Source of the DNA: Chrysaora quinquecirrha | Lineage: Eukaryota > Cnidaria > Scyphozoa > Semaeostomeae > Pelagiidae | Assembly (NCBI GenBank): GCA_014526335.1 | Contig: JACTAT010000021.1 | Coordinates: 778,110-842,109, forward strand | Direction: 5' to 3' | DNA length: 64,000 nt | Shown: piece after piece, positions 22,811 through 61,395 of the stretch | Layout: every line of letters begins with the position of its first letter | Numbering within the stretch: the stretch's first letter is position 1 | The notes under the pieces: model-generated | Seen by the model: only the letters and a program-made list of their open reading frames with translations | What the model was told of the DNA's origin: nothing | Database searches by the model: none | Program-made: the position numbers and the translations under genes

Positions 22811-25800
22811 TTACCTTGGAAGTTTTGAAAAAAGTTTCATTGCATTTCGAGTTGTTTCAGCTATTACTTCATGTAATGGAATGTTTTTAATTCTTGAAAT
22901 TTCTCTTGAAGATATAGAAATGTTCTTTGGTTCATTGCGCTCCTGAAAAAGATATGATAAGAAATAAATAAACAAAAGATTCAGTCATTTTTAGCAGTTA
23001 AAAATCTACCTACATTTAGACTGTAAAACCCATTGCTGTGTGGATAGAGTTAGTTAGTTTCCTTACTTGGAGTTTTCAGGTAACTTTGTTGGTCATCCAA
23101 CTATTTCCAATGCACCGAGTGGTATTCAAAACACGAAACAAATAATAATTACGATACGCGTATGTCCTGTCCATATGGGTGGCTTTCTCACCCTGAAATT
23201 AACATTGGTAAAATTTGAACGGAAATCGCAAAAAAGAATGATGGAGCATTGACGAAAACTAAAAAAGTCCAGTATACTCGAAATGAAATTGCACTCTGAA
23301 CAGAAAAAGCGTCAAAGTGTTGATCAAAAGGACCCTTGTCCCACTGCCTTTTGACTCCTTTAATATTTCCTAATGGCTTAGTCTGCATGGACATAGTACG
23401 CCAGCCAGCAAAAAACTTCGTTCCTTAGTCAACTCCTCAAAGAAAAAGGGCATTTGGCATTGGGCTGACGATCTGACTACTTATTGAAAAGTCCGTATGA
23501 TGACAAAAACATCATCAGATCTCAGTTAATAAACTATGGTGGGTACACAGCGCTAAGGGACTTTTTGCCTTTTGCCTAATGCAATTACTTTCCCTGGAAC
23601 AAATATCAAGACAGATAAACTTGTTTATAAAACAAGACAAACCTGTTTTTCAGGTCCAAGCGCTGGTGCATCTGTTTCAAGAAGCAAGTTTGACAAGGGG
23701 ATCTGTCTGACGAGTTTTTGTTTCTGGAAAAAAGAGGAAATGATTTTATGAGCCCTTTTACACCCGTAAGTCCCGCTGCTGTCCAATAAAATCTACAGTA
23801 TGTCAGCGTGTAACACGGGGTGACTATAGTTTCAGCCGTATATCTTTCTACAAGCCTACAATCAACCCAGTAAACCATCTTTCAGAGATTGTACATTGTA
23901 GCTACACGTGTACCCAGAGTATAGACTTATTACATTCGTCGTAGTCTATGCTCCTCTACACTACACCACCCCGCTCCATTCTGAGGAAACAGCTGTATGT
24001 TGTTGTAGGTGTTAGAAGCTGTTTCCGAAAGAGTGGGAGGAAGGTAATAAGTCTACCCAGAGTATAGGCTATAAAATATTGTTTTGGAAGCAATCATTAA
24101 TTCTATTGGATTTCCACCTATATCCCAAGAGCTGCTTGGTAGATACAATACCAACCAAGCTTCATCTTTCTGACTGGTGCATTTCGACCTGCAGCTGAGT
24201 ATAAATTCCACCTTAATCAACTGTTTCAGTCTTTTTTTGACTTTTACTGTATACGCTGGGGAGTGTCAGACGGAAATAGCTTTTAAGAATGCCCAAAGAT
24301 GCCAACGCTGTTTGTCGCAATTCTGAAGTTTTGTACTGCTCAAAGACAATTAAGTCTGTGCAACAAACTATGGTATAAGGACAGTAAAAATATTGCTACC
24401 ATATGGAGAAATATGATGTTATCCTAATCATCCTAGTTCAAACAATAAAAAGAAAACAAAGAAAGAAGTCTGTCGAAGAAAGAAGTCTTCGAGAAATGAA
24501 ACTTAAAAAGCAACATTCTACCTGTTCTGATCGTACGATAGATGGTGGTACAGAGAAGAAGTAGCCAGCGTCAACGCCTCTCATTGCAACAGAAGGTTTA
24601 CCATCAAAAGCATGAAGAACGACATTTTCAACACCTGCAAAAACACAGAAAGAAAATCAGCACTTTGAAGCTAAATCTTGTCGTAAAACTACACATTTTA
24701 CTTGATAGTTAACTTAGGTCGTATCTTCTAAACTAACAACTCATATTTTAAAAATAACTAAATATATTCGTCGGAAATGCAGCTTGCTGCTAAGGTCTGG
24801 CTAAACTGGGAAAAATGCCGCGCGACATTATCGCTAATGACATTGCCCCTCGATGTCTCCAAGTTCAGCCACCTTTGAAACTTTGTAGCGCGTCACAAAA
24901 CATTTCTTGTCTCCTCGACTTGGGGAACATATTGCTCGCTTGTCACTCGCATGTTAAGCCACCCTGGGAGACACGCTGAGTACAATGCCGCGCGAAACAT
25001 GTCTTCTAGTTTAGTCACTGCTTTAGAGAGACGAACGTAGACGTTTCAGACTGGAAGCGGGAGGTGTACAGGGAAAATTCGAAATTATAACATTTTGTTA
25101 AAGGGACTAAGTCTTATAAAATGAATGGTTACCTTCTTGTAAAAGAGTTTCAATCACTGGTCTGCCGGCAGACCTTGAATGAACGTTTCTGGAAAAGAGA
25201 TTTTCAGGACGATCAAATGTGAGCTCTCATGTCCCAAGCCCCAAGTCCCAAGTCTCAAGTTAAGTCTCAAGTCTGAAGTCTCAAGTCAAGTCTTTAAGTC
25301 TTAAGTCAAGCCTGAAGCCCAAAATTTCAAGACCTATATAAGTGTAAAGTCAACTCTGAAGCGTCAAATTTCAGGCCACAAATATCAAGTCTCTTTTCTT
25401 AAGTCAAGTCTCAAATCAAGTCTAAAGTTTAAAATCAAGTCTAAAGTCTCAAGTCTTAAGTCTCAAGTCTCAAGTCTCGAATCAAGTCTCAAGTCTCAAG
25501 TCTCAAGTCTTCAGTCTTAAATCTTTAGTCTTAAGTCTTAATTCTTAGTCAAGTCTCAACTTAAGTCTCAAGTCTTCAGTCTTAAATCTTTAGTCTTAAT
25601 TCTTAGTCTCAAGTCAAGTCTCAACTTAAGTCTCAAGTCTTAAGTAAGTCAAGTCTGAAATCTCAGGTCTTAAGTCTAAAATCAAGTTTAAAGTTTCAAG
25701 TCTCAAGTCAAGTCTCAAGTCTTAAGCCTTAAGTCTTAAGTCTTAAGTCTAAAATCAAGTTTAAAGTATCAAGTCAAGTCTCAAGTCTCACGTCAAGTAT

Positions 25801-28800
25801 CAAGTCACATCTGCCCAAGTGTTTGCCATTTGTGAAAAGTACGTTTAATTTAATGCACAACTTACAGCGGTAGATTCAGCTCTTTAGCCAGTCTTATCTA
25901 GAAAGGAAAATCAAATATAGTTTCACAGAAAAAGGAAACAGCATGCATAAAGTAGAACCAGCATTCATATAAAAGAGGGTTGTTTAGGAAGGTTACATGT
26001 TCCCCCGAATTTTGTAGATTTTTTTGGATTGATAGTTTAGCGAATTGATATGGAGGAATTTATTTCATCTCTGTTCCCGGATGTTTTCTTGTTTCAATTT
26101 CGCCATGTTCCCATGTTCTCTGGATGCATTTCACATGTTCCCATTTTCCAAGAACCTTTATTTTCAACACAGCATTGGGGATTGCAGGATTTTAGCATAT
26201 GAGAAACATAATGCAATAATAATTTTAAGAGTTTCATAGGAAACAGATTTAACCAACCTGCCTTTTAAACACTTCTCGTTGTATTTCTTTGTCATTGGGT
26301 GATTTTATGTGGTAAGGAGTGAAATCCAAGCCAACCTTCAAGGAAACGAAATAATTCTTTGTCATATTGAAGCTTCAGGATTTCTTCAGTTAGTGTTAGG
26401 CTCTGGCCAGAAGAGCAAACATTGATGATTAAACATTGATGATTAACTATTGATGATCAAACATTGATGATCAAACATTGATGATCAAACATTGATGATC
26501 AAACCTTGATAATCAAACATTGATGATCAAACATTGATGATCAAACATTGATGATCAAACATTGATGATCAAACATTGATGATCAAACATTGATGATCAA
26601 ACATTATAAACCTTGATAATCAGACTTTGATGATCAAACATTGATGATCAAACATTGATGATCAAACATTGATGATCAAACATTGATGAACAGTTATTGA
26701 TGATAAAACATTGATGATCAATCATTGATGATCAAACATTGATGATCAAACAATGATGATCAAACATTTTAAACCTTGATAATCAGACTTTGATGATCAA
26801 ACATTGATGATCAAACATTGATGATCAAACATTGATGATCAAACATTGATGATCAAACATTTTAAACCTTGATAATCAGACTTTGATGATCAAACATTGA
26901 TGATCAAACATTGATGAACAGTTATTGATGATAAAACATTGATGATCAATCATTGATGATCAAACATTGATGATCAAACATTGATGATCAAACATTGATA
27001 ATCAGACATTGATGATCAAACATTGATGATCAAACATTGATGATCAAACATTGATGATCAAACATTTTAAACCTTGATAATCAGACTTTGATGATCAAAC
27101 ATTGATGATCAATCATTGATGATCAAACATTGATGATCAAACATATGAAACCCTGATAATCAGACTTTGATGATCAAACATTGATGATCAAATATTGAAG
27201 CAAAGACAAGGCTCACCTCTCCAACTCCAACAATATCTTCCGAGTATTTCTGAATCCAAGTTTCAGCTTCATCTAACTCCTGCAAGGAGATAAAGTCCAA
27301 TACAAGTTTTATGCCCTAATCCCACCAGGCTTTTTTATCATACAGAGGAGGGGGGAGGGTTAGAGCTATTACTAGTATCAAAGTTAAAGTGAGATTTTTT
27401 TCAACTACACATAGAATAGTTAAAAAAATGATAAACTCTATTACCTTCATAGACACACTTCTGCTTCCAAACTAAAATGAAACCACAAAAAGGAAACAAT
27501 CAATAAACAAACTTAATTTAGGATGAACTGTTATAAACAAAAGTAATAAACAATGGCAACAAATGTGAAAGAATAATGTACCTGGACAGGATGGACCCCA
27601 AGACATGGGAATATGAAATCAGGGAACCTGTGAAAGATACATTCATTTGTGTACAACACAACATTCAAATGTATGTTCTAGCAAAGAAGAGTAAATTTTT
27701 AAATCATAAATTATGTTATAAAATTAAATTAAACATAATGTTAATAGAAGTTGAAGCTCACTTGGTAGATAGATCAAGAACTTTCTGGAAATCAGTAGGA
27801 AATTCACAGACTGCAATTATAGCTTTGACACCAATCTAAAAAACAACAAATTTATGCATAAGTAACTTTAATGATGTAATTTCAAAGTCAAAAAATAGAA
27901 GCATTTTGGTTGAAGTGAGAAAATGATCCTTATGATAAATGCCTCAGTCATACAGTAGGTAAAAATTGACCAGAAGTGCTGGAATATAACTCAAGCATTG
28001 TGGCAATAATAATACCTCCTTTGCTTCATGCAGCTGTGATTCTCTGTCCTGTAAGACAAAAAAATTTCAGTAATTTTCACGACAAGCAATGCAGCTTTGA
28101 TGCCTGATAAACGATGATGGCATTTGACTATTCAGAAGCAATATTTTGATCGACTTCTCAGAAATGCTCCTGCCAAGAAATTAAAACTTGGGGGAAGACT
28201 GGATTTTTGTAGATTGCATGGAGAAGTGTGCGGATGATCTTCCCCAGCACAAAAAATCCAGTCCAGGGGGGCAGTTTTATACCTAGTTGCAGATAGGAGC
28301 ATATACCAATTTTCTGAATCACAAAATCATGTAAAACGATTGCCTTTTGGGTGCCAAGTACTACTCCCGGGTGGCATATATGGGGGGGGTTATAGGTAGG
28401 GTCCAAAAACCGTAAAACCGCAAATTTTTTAGCCGAAAACCGTACAAGCTTAGTACTTGTTTTTCCTTAAAACCAGAAAAACTGCACCGAAATCGCGAAT
28501 TGAAAAACTGTAAAACTGTACTTTTTGAAGGTAAAAACCGTAAAATCGCTCTCAAAATGTCGAAAAACCGCAAACCGTCATGCCCAATGACCCCCTCATA
28601 TACTATACACCTAAATACAGCCCCAACCAACCCCACCAGTGCCAGTGTAGTGTCCTCCCTGCGTCATTTTATTTTCATAGACGATAGACATGACATACCT
28701 AGGCCTAGATATACACGGATTCCACATATATCCTGAAGAAAGAAAACATCCTCATAAAGATTTACCAAATCAAATTCTTCAGCTGTGATGTGGCAATGAA

Positions 28801-28810
28801 CATCAATCAT
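22811..28810 (-). CDS. TATDN3: TATDN3, TatD-family metal-dependent deoxyribonuclease, complete, 12 exons
   Basis: Exons (high to low): 28810-28766, 28048-28016, 27835-27762, 27627-27582, 27471-27445, 27279-27217, 26335-26258, 25897-25866, 25188-25133, 24634-24522, 23723-23643, 22942-22811. They sum to 780 nt, one frame, 259 residues, close to the human protein. All TatD metal ligands are present: DVHCH (His5, His7), Glu96 in VGVGEVGLDF, His136 in [10 protein letters not shown], His159 in [11 protein letters not shown], Asp207 in [15 protein letters not shown]. TatD proteins are TIM-barrel amidohydrolase-fold nucleases; TATDN3's cellular role is poorly defined. Its start is 249 bp from GPATCH11. 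Introns hold two minisatellites and small DNA elements. The 27-nt exon FGSRSVSMK is supported by frame continuity and by good sites on both sides. Confidence 0.95.
24176..24287 (+). repeat. ~110-bp dispersed repeat (gtgcatttcga...agcttttaag), copy 1
   Basis: Shares gtgcatttcga, tataaattcc(a/g)ccttaa, and gagtgtcagacg(g/a)aaa...agcttttaag with 41926-42025 in the same orientation, and with 34117-34233 and 35461-35570 inverted. No coding potential. TSDs not resolved. Confidence 0.7.
24796..25025. mobile_element. Short TIR element (GGCTAAA...family), diverged copy A
   Basis: Matches 30082-30353 and 52975-53263: a left end of type ctggctaaact, an interior with gcgcgacatt, gatgtctcc, gcgtcacaaaacatttcttgtctcc and gccaccctgggagacacg, and a right end cttctagtttag. 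It sits in a TATDN3 intron. This copy lacks part of the interior. Confidence 0.7.
25230..25810. repeat. AAGTCTC-based minisatellite in TATDN3 intron
   Basis: About 80 imperfect copies of 7 bp words (aagtctc, aagtctt, aagtcaagtct) with a local 14-21 bp pattern. It ends about 55 bp before exon 25897-25866, so it abuts the splice donor region of that exon on the minus strand. Confidence 0.85.
26405..27195. repeat. 14-bp minisatellite (AAACATTGATGATC)n with longer higher-order units
   Basis: About 55 units. Interruptions recur as sets (aaaccttgataatcagactttgatg; aacagttattgatgataaaac), so blocks of several units were amplified together. The left edge, aggctctggccagaagagcaaacattg, resembles a terminal inverted repeat found at 33474. 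It lies in the intron between TATDN3 exons 27279-27217 and 26335-26258. Confidence 0.93.
28395..28600. repeat. aaaccgtaaaa-rich repeat in TATDN3 first intron
   Basis: Repeated words aaaaaccgtaaaaccgcaaa, cgaaaaaccgcaa and aactgtaaaactgta. A looser relative with ccgcgaaatcgcg and aaatccgtaagccgc is at 21062-21450, in the LITAF intron. Likely remnants of one repeat family; ends not defined. Confidence 0.45.
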
Positions 28811-29059
28811 GTTTTATTGATTTGCTGAACATTTTATTAAACTTCGAAGCTCAAAGCTGAATGAGTTTTCTGTCAACTAAACGCCATTTTCGTGCAATTT
28901 TAAGGACTTTTGTTACCCACTTTTCCATTGAATTGAATTGAATATTGAAAAGAGGCCTCTTGAAAAAGAGGTCACAGAGGCCTAAATCGAGAAAATTTTT
29001 CCAAAACAGAAAGTTCTTTGTGAAATCTATTAAAAATCAAGGAATTTAAAGCAATTAAA
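28811..29059. promoter_or_regulatory. Head-to-head upstream region shared by TATDN3 (-) and GPATCH11 (+)
   Basis: Only 249 bp separate the two ATGs, which point away from each other, so both 5' UTRs and core promoters must fit here or overlap. No clear TATA box is seen; the segment is AT-rich with an attgaattgaatt run near 28930. Bidirectional promoter function is inferred from geometry. Confidence 0.7.
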
Positions 29060-31608
<2,549 letters not shown>

Positions 31609-31722
31609 CCGACCAGCAAGAAACATTATTCATTCTGTTTTATGCAAACTTGATTCGGGGAACTTATTTTGCAGCGTCGGTATTCAGGCGCAAGGAATGG
31701 AAAAGGGCGCTGCGCTTAAACG

Positions 31723-32462
31723 TAAAGCCGCGGCTCAACGTGCGACTTTTTGCTTGAAAGGGCGACAGGACATGATAAAAAATTGCCGCCGCGGCTGAAA
31801 AAATTTGACGGCGTACGTGAAGCCAGGGATAGATTTTCGAAAAAACGTTCTGCGACCTGAGGAAACACAGTTGCGAACATTGACTTGGTTGAATTTTCGC
31901 GACATGTTTTGGCTTGTCCACAACAAGTTCGCAAGGTGTAGCCGGTTAGTTCAAATTGAATTAGTTCGTTAGAAACACATTGTTTTCGCGTGTTTATCTG
32001 AAAATTTTCTAGGACCCATTCTTCTTTCCGCGCAAGTTGATTTGCGCCGTTTGTGAGAGCAATTTTGTCGCAGCCTTTAAAAACTTCAGGATTTCTCAGA
32101 CAGGGGCGTATTTATACTTGAAATATTGGGGGGGGGGTGTCAATAAATTTGCCCGAATTTTCTCGTTTCCCATAAAAGTCCTGAAAGTTCAATAAATGAG
32201 AAATCCGATGAAAACATAACTATGAGTGAATAATCATTTTTTTCTACTATTTTCTGCATGCTAACTTGTTGAAACTGTATTCAAAATCTCAGATCAAATG
32301 AGTATTTACATTTAATTCCATAATTTAAAAAGATGTTTTCGAAAATTTGCCCGAATGTTTTAAATATTTAGTAGCTACGCCCCGGTTCTCAGAACAGGAC
32401 CTTTTCGGGAATGTCGCGTCGCAAGAATAGGCGAAAAATCGCACGTTTAGCCGCGACTTAAC
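31723..32462. mobile_element. TIR element of the 'AAGCCGCGGCT' family, interrupted copy
   Basis: Left end taaagccgcggctcaacgtg and right end tttagccgcgactta mirror each other. The interior (ttttgcttgaaagggcgac, gccagggatagattttcga, ttggttgaattttcgcgacatgtttt) aligns with 53885-54438. It starts 115 bp after the GPATCH11 stop and is split by a younger insertion at 32101-32385. Confidence 0.8.
32101..32385. mobile_element. hAT-like MITE nested in an older element, 8-bp TSD
   Basis: 285 bp, starting CAGGGGCGTATTTA and ending TAGTAGCTACGCCCCGG (imperfect TIRs). It is flanked by perfect 8 bp duplications TTCTCAGA at 32093-32100 and 32386-32393. The homologous copy at 53885-54438 has the uninterrupted site (gatttctcagaacaggac), proving insertion. 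8 bp TSDs and CAGGGGCG-type ends are hAT hallmarks. No ORF. Confidence 0.9.
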
Positions 32463-33059
32463 GTGAATGATAAAGAATGATAAAACAGTGTTTGAAGAAT
32501 CAGATGAATAACTTTAAATGAATCTAGATTTTATAAACTATCAATGTTCTCTATTACCCTTTGCTTATTATCAAATACTTTTAACAACAATACAGTTAAG
32601 ACTGAAAACAGTGTCTGATCTTTAACTGTGTTGATCTGTAGACAAGCTACATAAACCCAAAGTTTTTACAAACAAATAGTTTATTTGAAATATAGTTAAC
32701 TACAACTTCCTTATATAGTATTAAGTTCTATATCCTTTGAACGTGTAAGTTAATAAAGTTAACGAAGGTTGATGATGATAAAACTGAAAAAAATATTTAT
32801 TCAGTGTGATTGTAAATGATAATGATTATGGTGATGATATGACTGATGGTGATGATGTTCGTGATTTAGAGATGATGATTATGCTGGTGCTAATGATACA
32901 AATGCTTGACGAAATACTAACATAAGCAAGGCCTGGGTCATAGATTACACTATCTCTCTCCCAAGTGTTTCCGTATTTTAAACGATGAAAACCCAAAGAC
33001 GCGGGCAAAGATTTGCAATATTCCTTCTTCCGCATTTTCCATGGGTTAAGGTGGTGGTA

Positions 33060-33255
33060 GTTTTCGTATACCTTGGTGGTGATGGTAATGATAATGATGA
33101 TGATGATGGTGATGATGATGATGATGATGATGCTGATAATGATGATGATGATGTTGATAATGATTATTATGATGATGATGATTATGCTGATCATGATCAT
33201 GACAATCATGATGATCATGATGATGATGATCACGATGATCATGATAATGATGCAA
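33060..33255. repeat. (GAT)n microsatellite
   Basis: Imperfect gat/gataat trinucleotide tract with an atcatgatcatg sub-pattern at the right end. It lies between the GPATCH11 and KLC 3' ends and produces spurious open frames on both strands. Confidence 0.9.
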
Positions 33256-33473
33256 ACTAGTCGAAATGTAACCTTTCGAAATACAAGTTTCCAAGTCTAA
33301 GTTTATTTTACAGTCAACAAAACACAAAATGTCAAAAAGTAAAAGTTCTTTATATTATAAGTAACTTTTTAATGTAGAAGAAATAATTACGTTTCTCATC
33401 TTTAATTTATATTACAATACTTTATACTGAGTTTTTATCTCCTGAGAAGTCTGAAGGAAGAAATTAAGTTTTT

Positions 33474-33748
33474 AGGCCCTAGCCAAAGAGCAAACCTTTC
33501 AGGTCAAATATCTTATTCTTCTAGTAATAGAAAATGTTTGACCGTTTGGCCACGTTGCAGAAATATTACTGGTGAAATATTTTGCTTGTGACAAAAAGAA
33601 GAATGTTACCTAAGTGTTTCGCAGATATTGCTAGACAATTCTGCTTTGTCAACTAATGTTTTGCGATGTGAACCAAACTGCCAAACATTTAATGTTAAAC
33701 AAATCTCAAACATGTTTGACCAGGAAGGTTTGATTGTTTGGCCAGGCC
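33474..33748. mobile_element. TIR element (AGGCCCTAGCC... / ...GGCCAGGCCCT)
   Basis: The left AGGCCCTAGCCAAAGAGCAA and the right end, reverse-complemented, AGGGCCTGGCCAAACAATCA, both continue into aaacctt(t/c)c(a/t)ggtcaaa, giving TIRs of about 36 bp. It lies about 130 bp past the KLC stop, so perhaps in its 3' UTR. Related fragments at 22430-22575 and at the edge of the minisatellite at 26405. Confidence 0.75.
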
Positions 33749-33876
33749 CTCAGGTAAAGGAAAACTACAACCCAAAATAAATTAGACGTTGCTTGCAACA
33801 TCAATATAATCACCTTACAGTAAGTATATCTGATGACTTCATTGTGTCAATGAAACTTTCTTCAACAGTGTTTGTG

Positions 33877-58078
<24,202 letters not shown>

Positions 58079-59886
58079 GACTTATTAGGAAAGGAAATGT
58101 CTGAGATCCGCTAGAAAACTGTTTGTCCGGGTAAATAAAATCCAGTTTTCGAAAACATGCGAAAGGCAAATACAGGTCCTGCGATAATTGCCACCAAAGA
58201 ACTGCCTTGATACAGGTATTTACCACTTAAATTATAAACCAAGGTACAGAGTAAGAATCCATTTGCTGAATTTTGATTATTTGCTCATGTTTCCAATGTT
58301 CTTTTGGTGTTTTTCCTGCTTTTTTCGATGTTGCTAATTCACGCCTTCCCTTTCAGCCAAAATTTTCTTCCACATATCAACTTTCCTCTCCCGTCCACTC
58401 ATGAATAATTCTTTTGTTCTTGTTCCTCCCACGTGGTAAATTTGGACCAATTAACAATGAGCATTAAATATACGTCATTTTTGACTGATTTCTTCAATGG
58501 CGAAGTTTGCGAGAAGTTTACGCTTTATGTACGGCTTTACGACAAAGGGCAGGAATCAAACTTTGAAACAAATTCGTTTTAAAAAGCCTCCAATAAAAAG
58601 TCCTTCAATTCAATTACTTTACCACAGCTACTGCTTTTTGGTGTGGAATTCTGAGATTTATGAAATGTTACAGGAATATCAGGGTTGGAGCCGGGGGCTA
58701 GGTAGAGCACTTGAGTAGCGGTTTGCTGGAGCGTAAAAAACTGTTCCGCAAGGGAACAAGGATCTGTCATAAAAAATTTTTGATAACTTTCTTGGAAATT
58801 TAACAACTAGTCAATGGCAGGACAGAGAGCAAATAAAAATTTCATTCACTGCTGCACTAAACAGCTAAAAACTGCAAATATCTTCAGCCGGTCTTATTTT
58901 GGTATACCCATAACCAGCGCCGCAGCTAGAAATTCAACATTGGAGGGGGCAAAAGGGGGTTGGCAATGAAAATAACGGCGTGGTTTTAAGAAAAAATAAC
59001 CAAGTCGTACCCTGAGACATTTTTACATTAGATTTAGCCTATAAATCCTACCTATATACAAACATATCTTGGCGATGATTAGAGGGGGAACCACCCCCCC
59101 GCGTGCCCCCCTCCTTGCCTACGCTACTGTCGCTAACCAGGGAAAAACATAACTAACCCATAACACGGGTGGAAATGACCCATAAGTTGGGCCAATATCG
59201 CAAAGTCTCGAAAAAACGGGGAAGGCAAATGTATACCAACCCCTCTTTTGAAGTTACCCCTTCGCCCCTTCGGCCCTTCCCCGGCTAGAATGTAAGCAGA
59301 GGTCTGCTTGGAGCCCCTAGCTTTGACTCGACGTATCCCAGTCCGAATAAACAGCCTTCAGGTTAAGTAAGAAGACTCTTGGAAGGATAAATTTTTAAGG
59401 AAGAAGGTCGATACAAAACGTTGTTAATCCATTATTTGATATCAAAATAAAACAGCTTTCACCTGTCGTTTCGATTAGTCTGATAAAACACCTGTTGGCA
59501 CAGGAAAACACAAATTGCTACCTGGCTCAAAGGTTGAGAAGTTGAAAGACCATTGAAGAATGTCTTAAAGTTATCATTTATAAAAAGTCAGGCGAAAGAA
59601 TTATATGTAAGTGTGAAAGATAGTGCAAAGGGGCGAGCAAGGGCAGAAACAGAGGATAAGAATAGGAGCACAAATTTTGATTTCAAGGTAGGTCCTAGAA
59701 AATTCTTTATATAAATACCAAGCCTTCACCAGGCATTGATTTTCGGGGTATCATAGTAAAATAAAGGGCTATTTTCTTCGAAATCAGGTCCTACCATAAC
59801 AAACCACCCGTGCCTCGTGTAAGAGGTGTTTATGACAAAAGAACACGATGCTATGGGTCGTGATACAAGGGAAAAGCTGATTGTTA

Positions 59887-60101
59887 TGGGCTTCTCCAAG
59901 GCCAAGCTCAATTTTCTCAAGAGACTGTTTTATCACGTCTTTTTTCTGTTCGCTTGCTTCCTCTTCGCCTTTCGCGACATTATTTTGCTGCAATTTTGAG
60001 AGTAGGCCAGCATGTTCGTCCTTCAAAGTCTCAAGTCCCCGAAGTACATTTTTCGTATTCGATATAATTTCATCTTGGCTTATTTTCTTGCTTCCATCCA
60101 T
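59887..60101 (-). pseudogene. Duplicated KLC first exon without splice donor
   Basis: ATG at 60101 opens a 71-codon stretch identical in protein sequence to KLC exon 1 (MDGSKKISQDEIISNTKNVL ... IELGLGEA). The few base differences from copy 1 are synonymous. The breakpoint replaces the last base and the GTATAA donor by sequence from the far end of the unit, so the frame runs through into HNNQLFPC... and stops at 59784. A transcript from this copy would give a truncated 105-residue heptad fragment unless a cryptic donor is used. Confidence 0.85.
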
Positions 60102-61395
60102 GACTGATTAGGAAAGGATATGTCTGAGATCCGCTAGAAAACTGTTTGTCCGGATAAATAAAATCCAGTCTTCGAAAACATGCGAAAGGCAAATACAGGT
60201 CCTACGATAATTGCCACCAAAGAACTGCCTTGATACAGGTATTTACCACTTAAATTATAAACCAAAATACAGAGTAAGAATCCATTTACTGAATTTTGAT
60301 TATTTGCTCATGCTTCCAATGTTATTCTGGTGTTTTTCCTGCTTTTTTCGATGCTACTAATTCACGCCTTCCCTTTCAGCCAAAATTTTCTTCCACATAT
60401 CAACTTTCCTCTCCCGTCCACTCATGAATAATTCTTTTGTTCTTGTTCCTCCCACGTGGTAAATTTTGACCAATTAACAATGAGCATCAGGGCATTAAAT
60501 ATACGTCATTTTTGACTGATTTCTTCAATGGCGAAGTTTGCGAGAAGTTTGCGCTTTACGAGGGTTTTACGACCATGGCAGGAAAAACACCCCGCGTGCT
60601 CCCCACCCCTTGCCTACGCTACTGTCCCTATCCAGGGAAAAATATTACTAACTCACGGGCGAAACTCTAGAGAAAAAGACGCATAAGTCGGGCCAATATC
60701 GCAATGTCTAGAAAAAACGGGGAGGGCAAATGTATACCAACCCCTCTTTTGAAGTTACCCCTTCGCCCCTTCGGCTCTCCCTCGATTAGAATGTAAGGAG
60801 AGGTCTCCTTGGAGCCCCTACCTTTGACTCGACTTTCCCCAGTTCGAATACTGTAAAAAGCCTTCAGGTTAAGTTAGAAGACTCTTGGAAGGATAAATTT
60901 TTTAAGGGAAAAGGTCGATACAAACGTTTCTAATCCATTATTTGATATCAAAATAAAACAGCTTTCACCTGTCGTTTCGATTAGTCTGATAAAACACCTG
61001 TTGGCACAGGAAAACACAAATTGCTACCTGGCTCAAAGGTTGGGAAGTTGAAAGACCATTGAAGAATGTCTTAAAGTTATCATTTATAAAAAGTCAGGCG
61101 AAAGAATTATATGTAAGTGTGAAAGATAGTGCAAAGGGGCGAGCAAGGGCAGAAACAGAGGATAAGAATAGGAGCACAAATTTTGATTTCAAGGTAGGTC
61201 CTAGAAAATTCTTTATATAAATACCAAGCCTTCACCAGGCATTGATTTTCGGGGTATCATAGTAAAATAAAGGGCTATTTTCTTCGAAATCAGGTCCTAC
61301 CATAACAAACCACCCGTGCCTCGTGTAAGAGGTGTTTATGACAAAAGAACACGATGCTATGGGTCGTGATACAAGGGGAAAAGCTGATTGTTATG
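59887..61395. repeat. Tandem segmental duplication, copy 2
   Basis: Second copy of 57864-59888, shorter because about 510 bp are missing between ggcaggaa and ccccgcgtgc near 60578-60595. It leaves a half hAT-like end that is complete in copy 1, so a deletion in copy 2 is the simpler reading. Confidence 0.93.

Noticed and set aside
26405..27195. Regular short repeats with spacers, CRISPR-like at first sight
   Set aside because: The 14-bp units are directly adjacent, not separated by unique spacers, and the locus is an animal intron.
33046..33327. His- and Asp-rich open frames on both strands
   Set aside because: Products of a (GAT)n microsatellite.
59784..60101. A second functional KLC gene
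   Set aside because: Only the first exon and upstream DNA are duplicated; the donor is lost and no further KLC exons follow in that unit.
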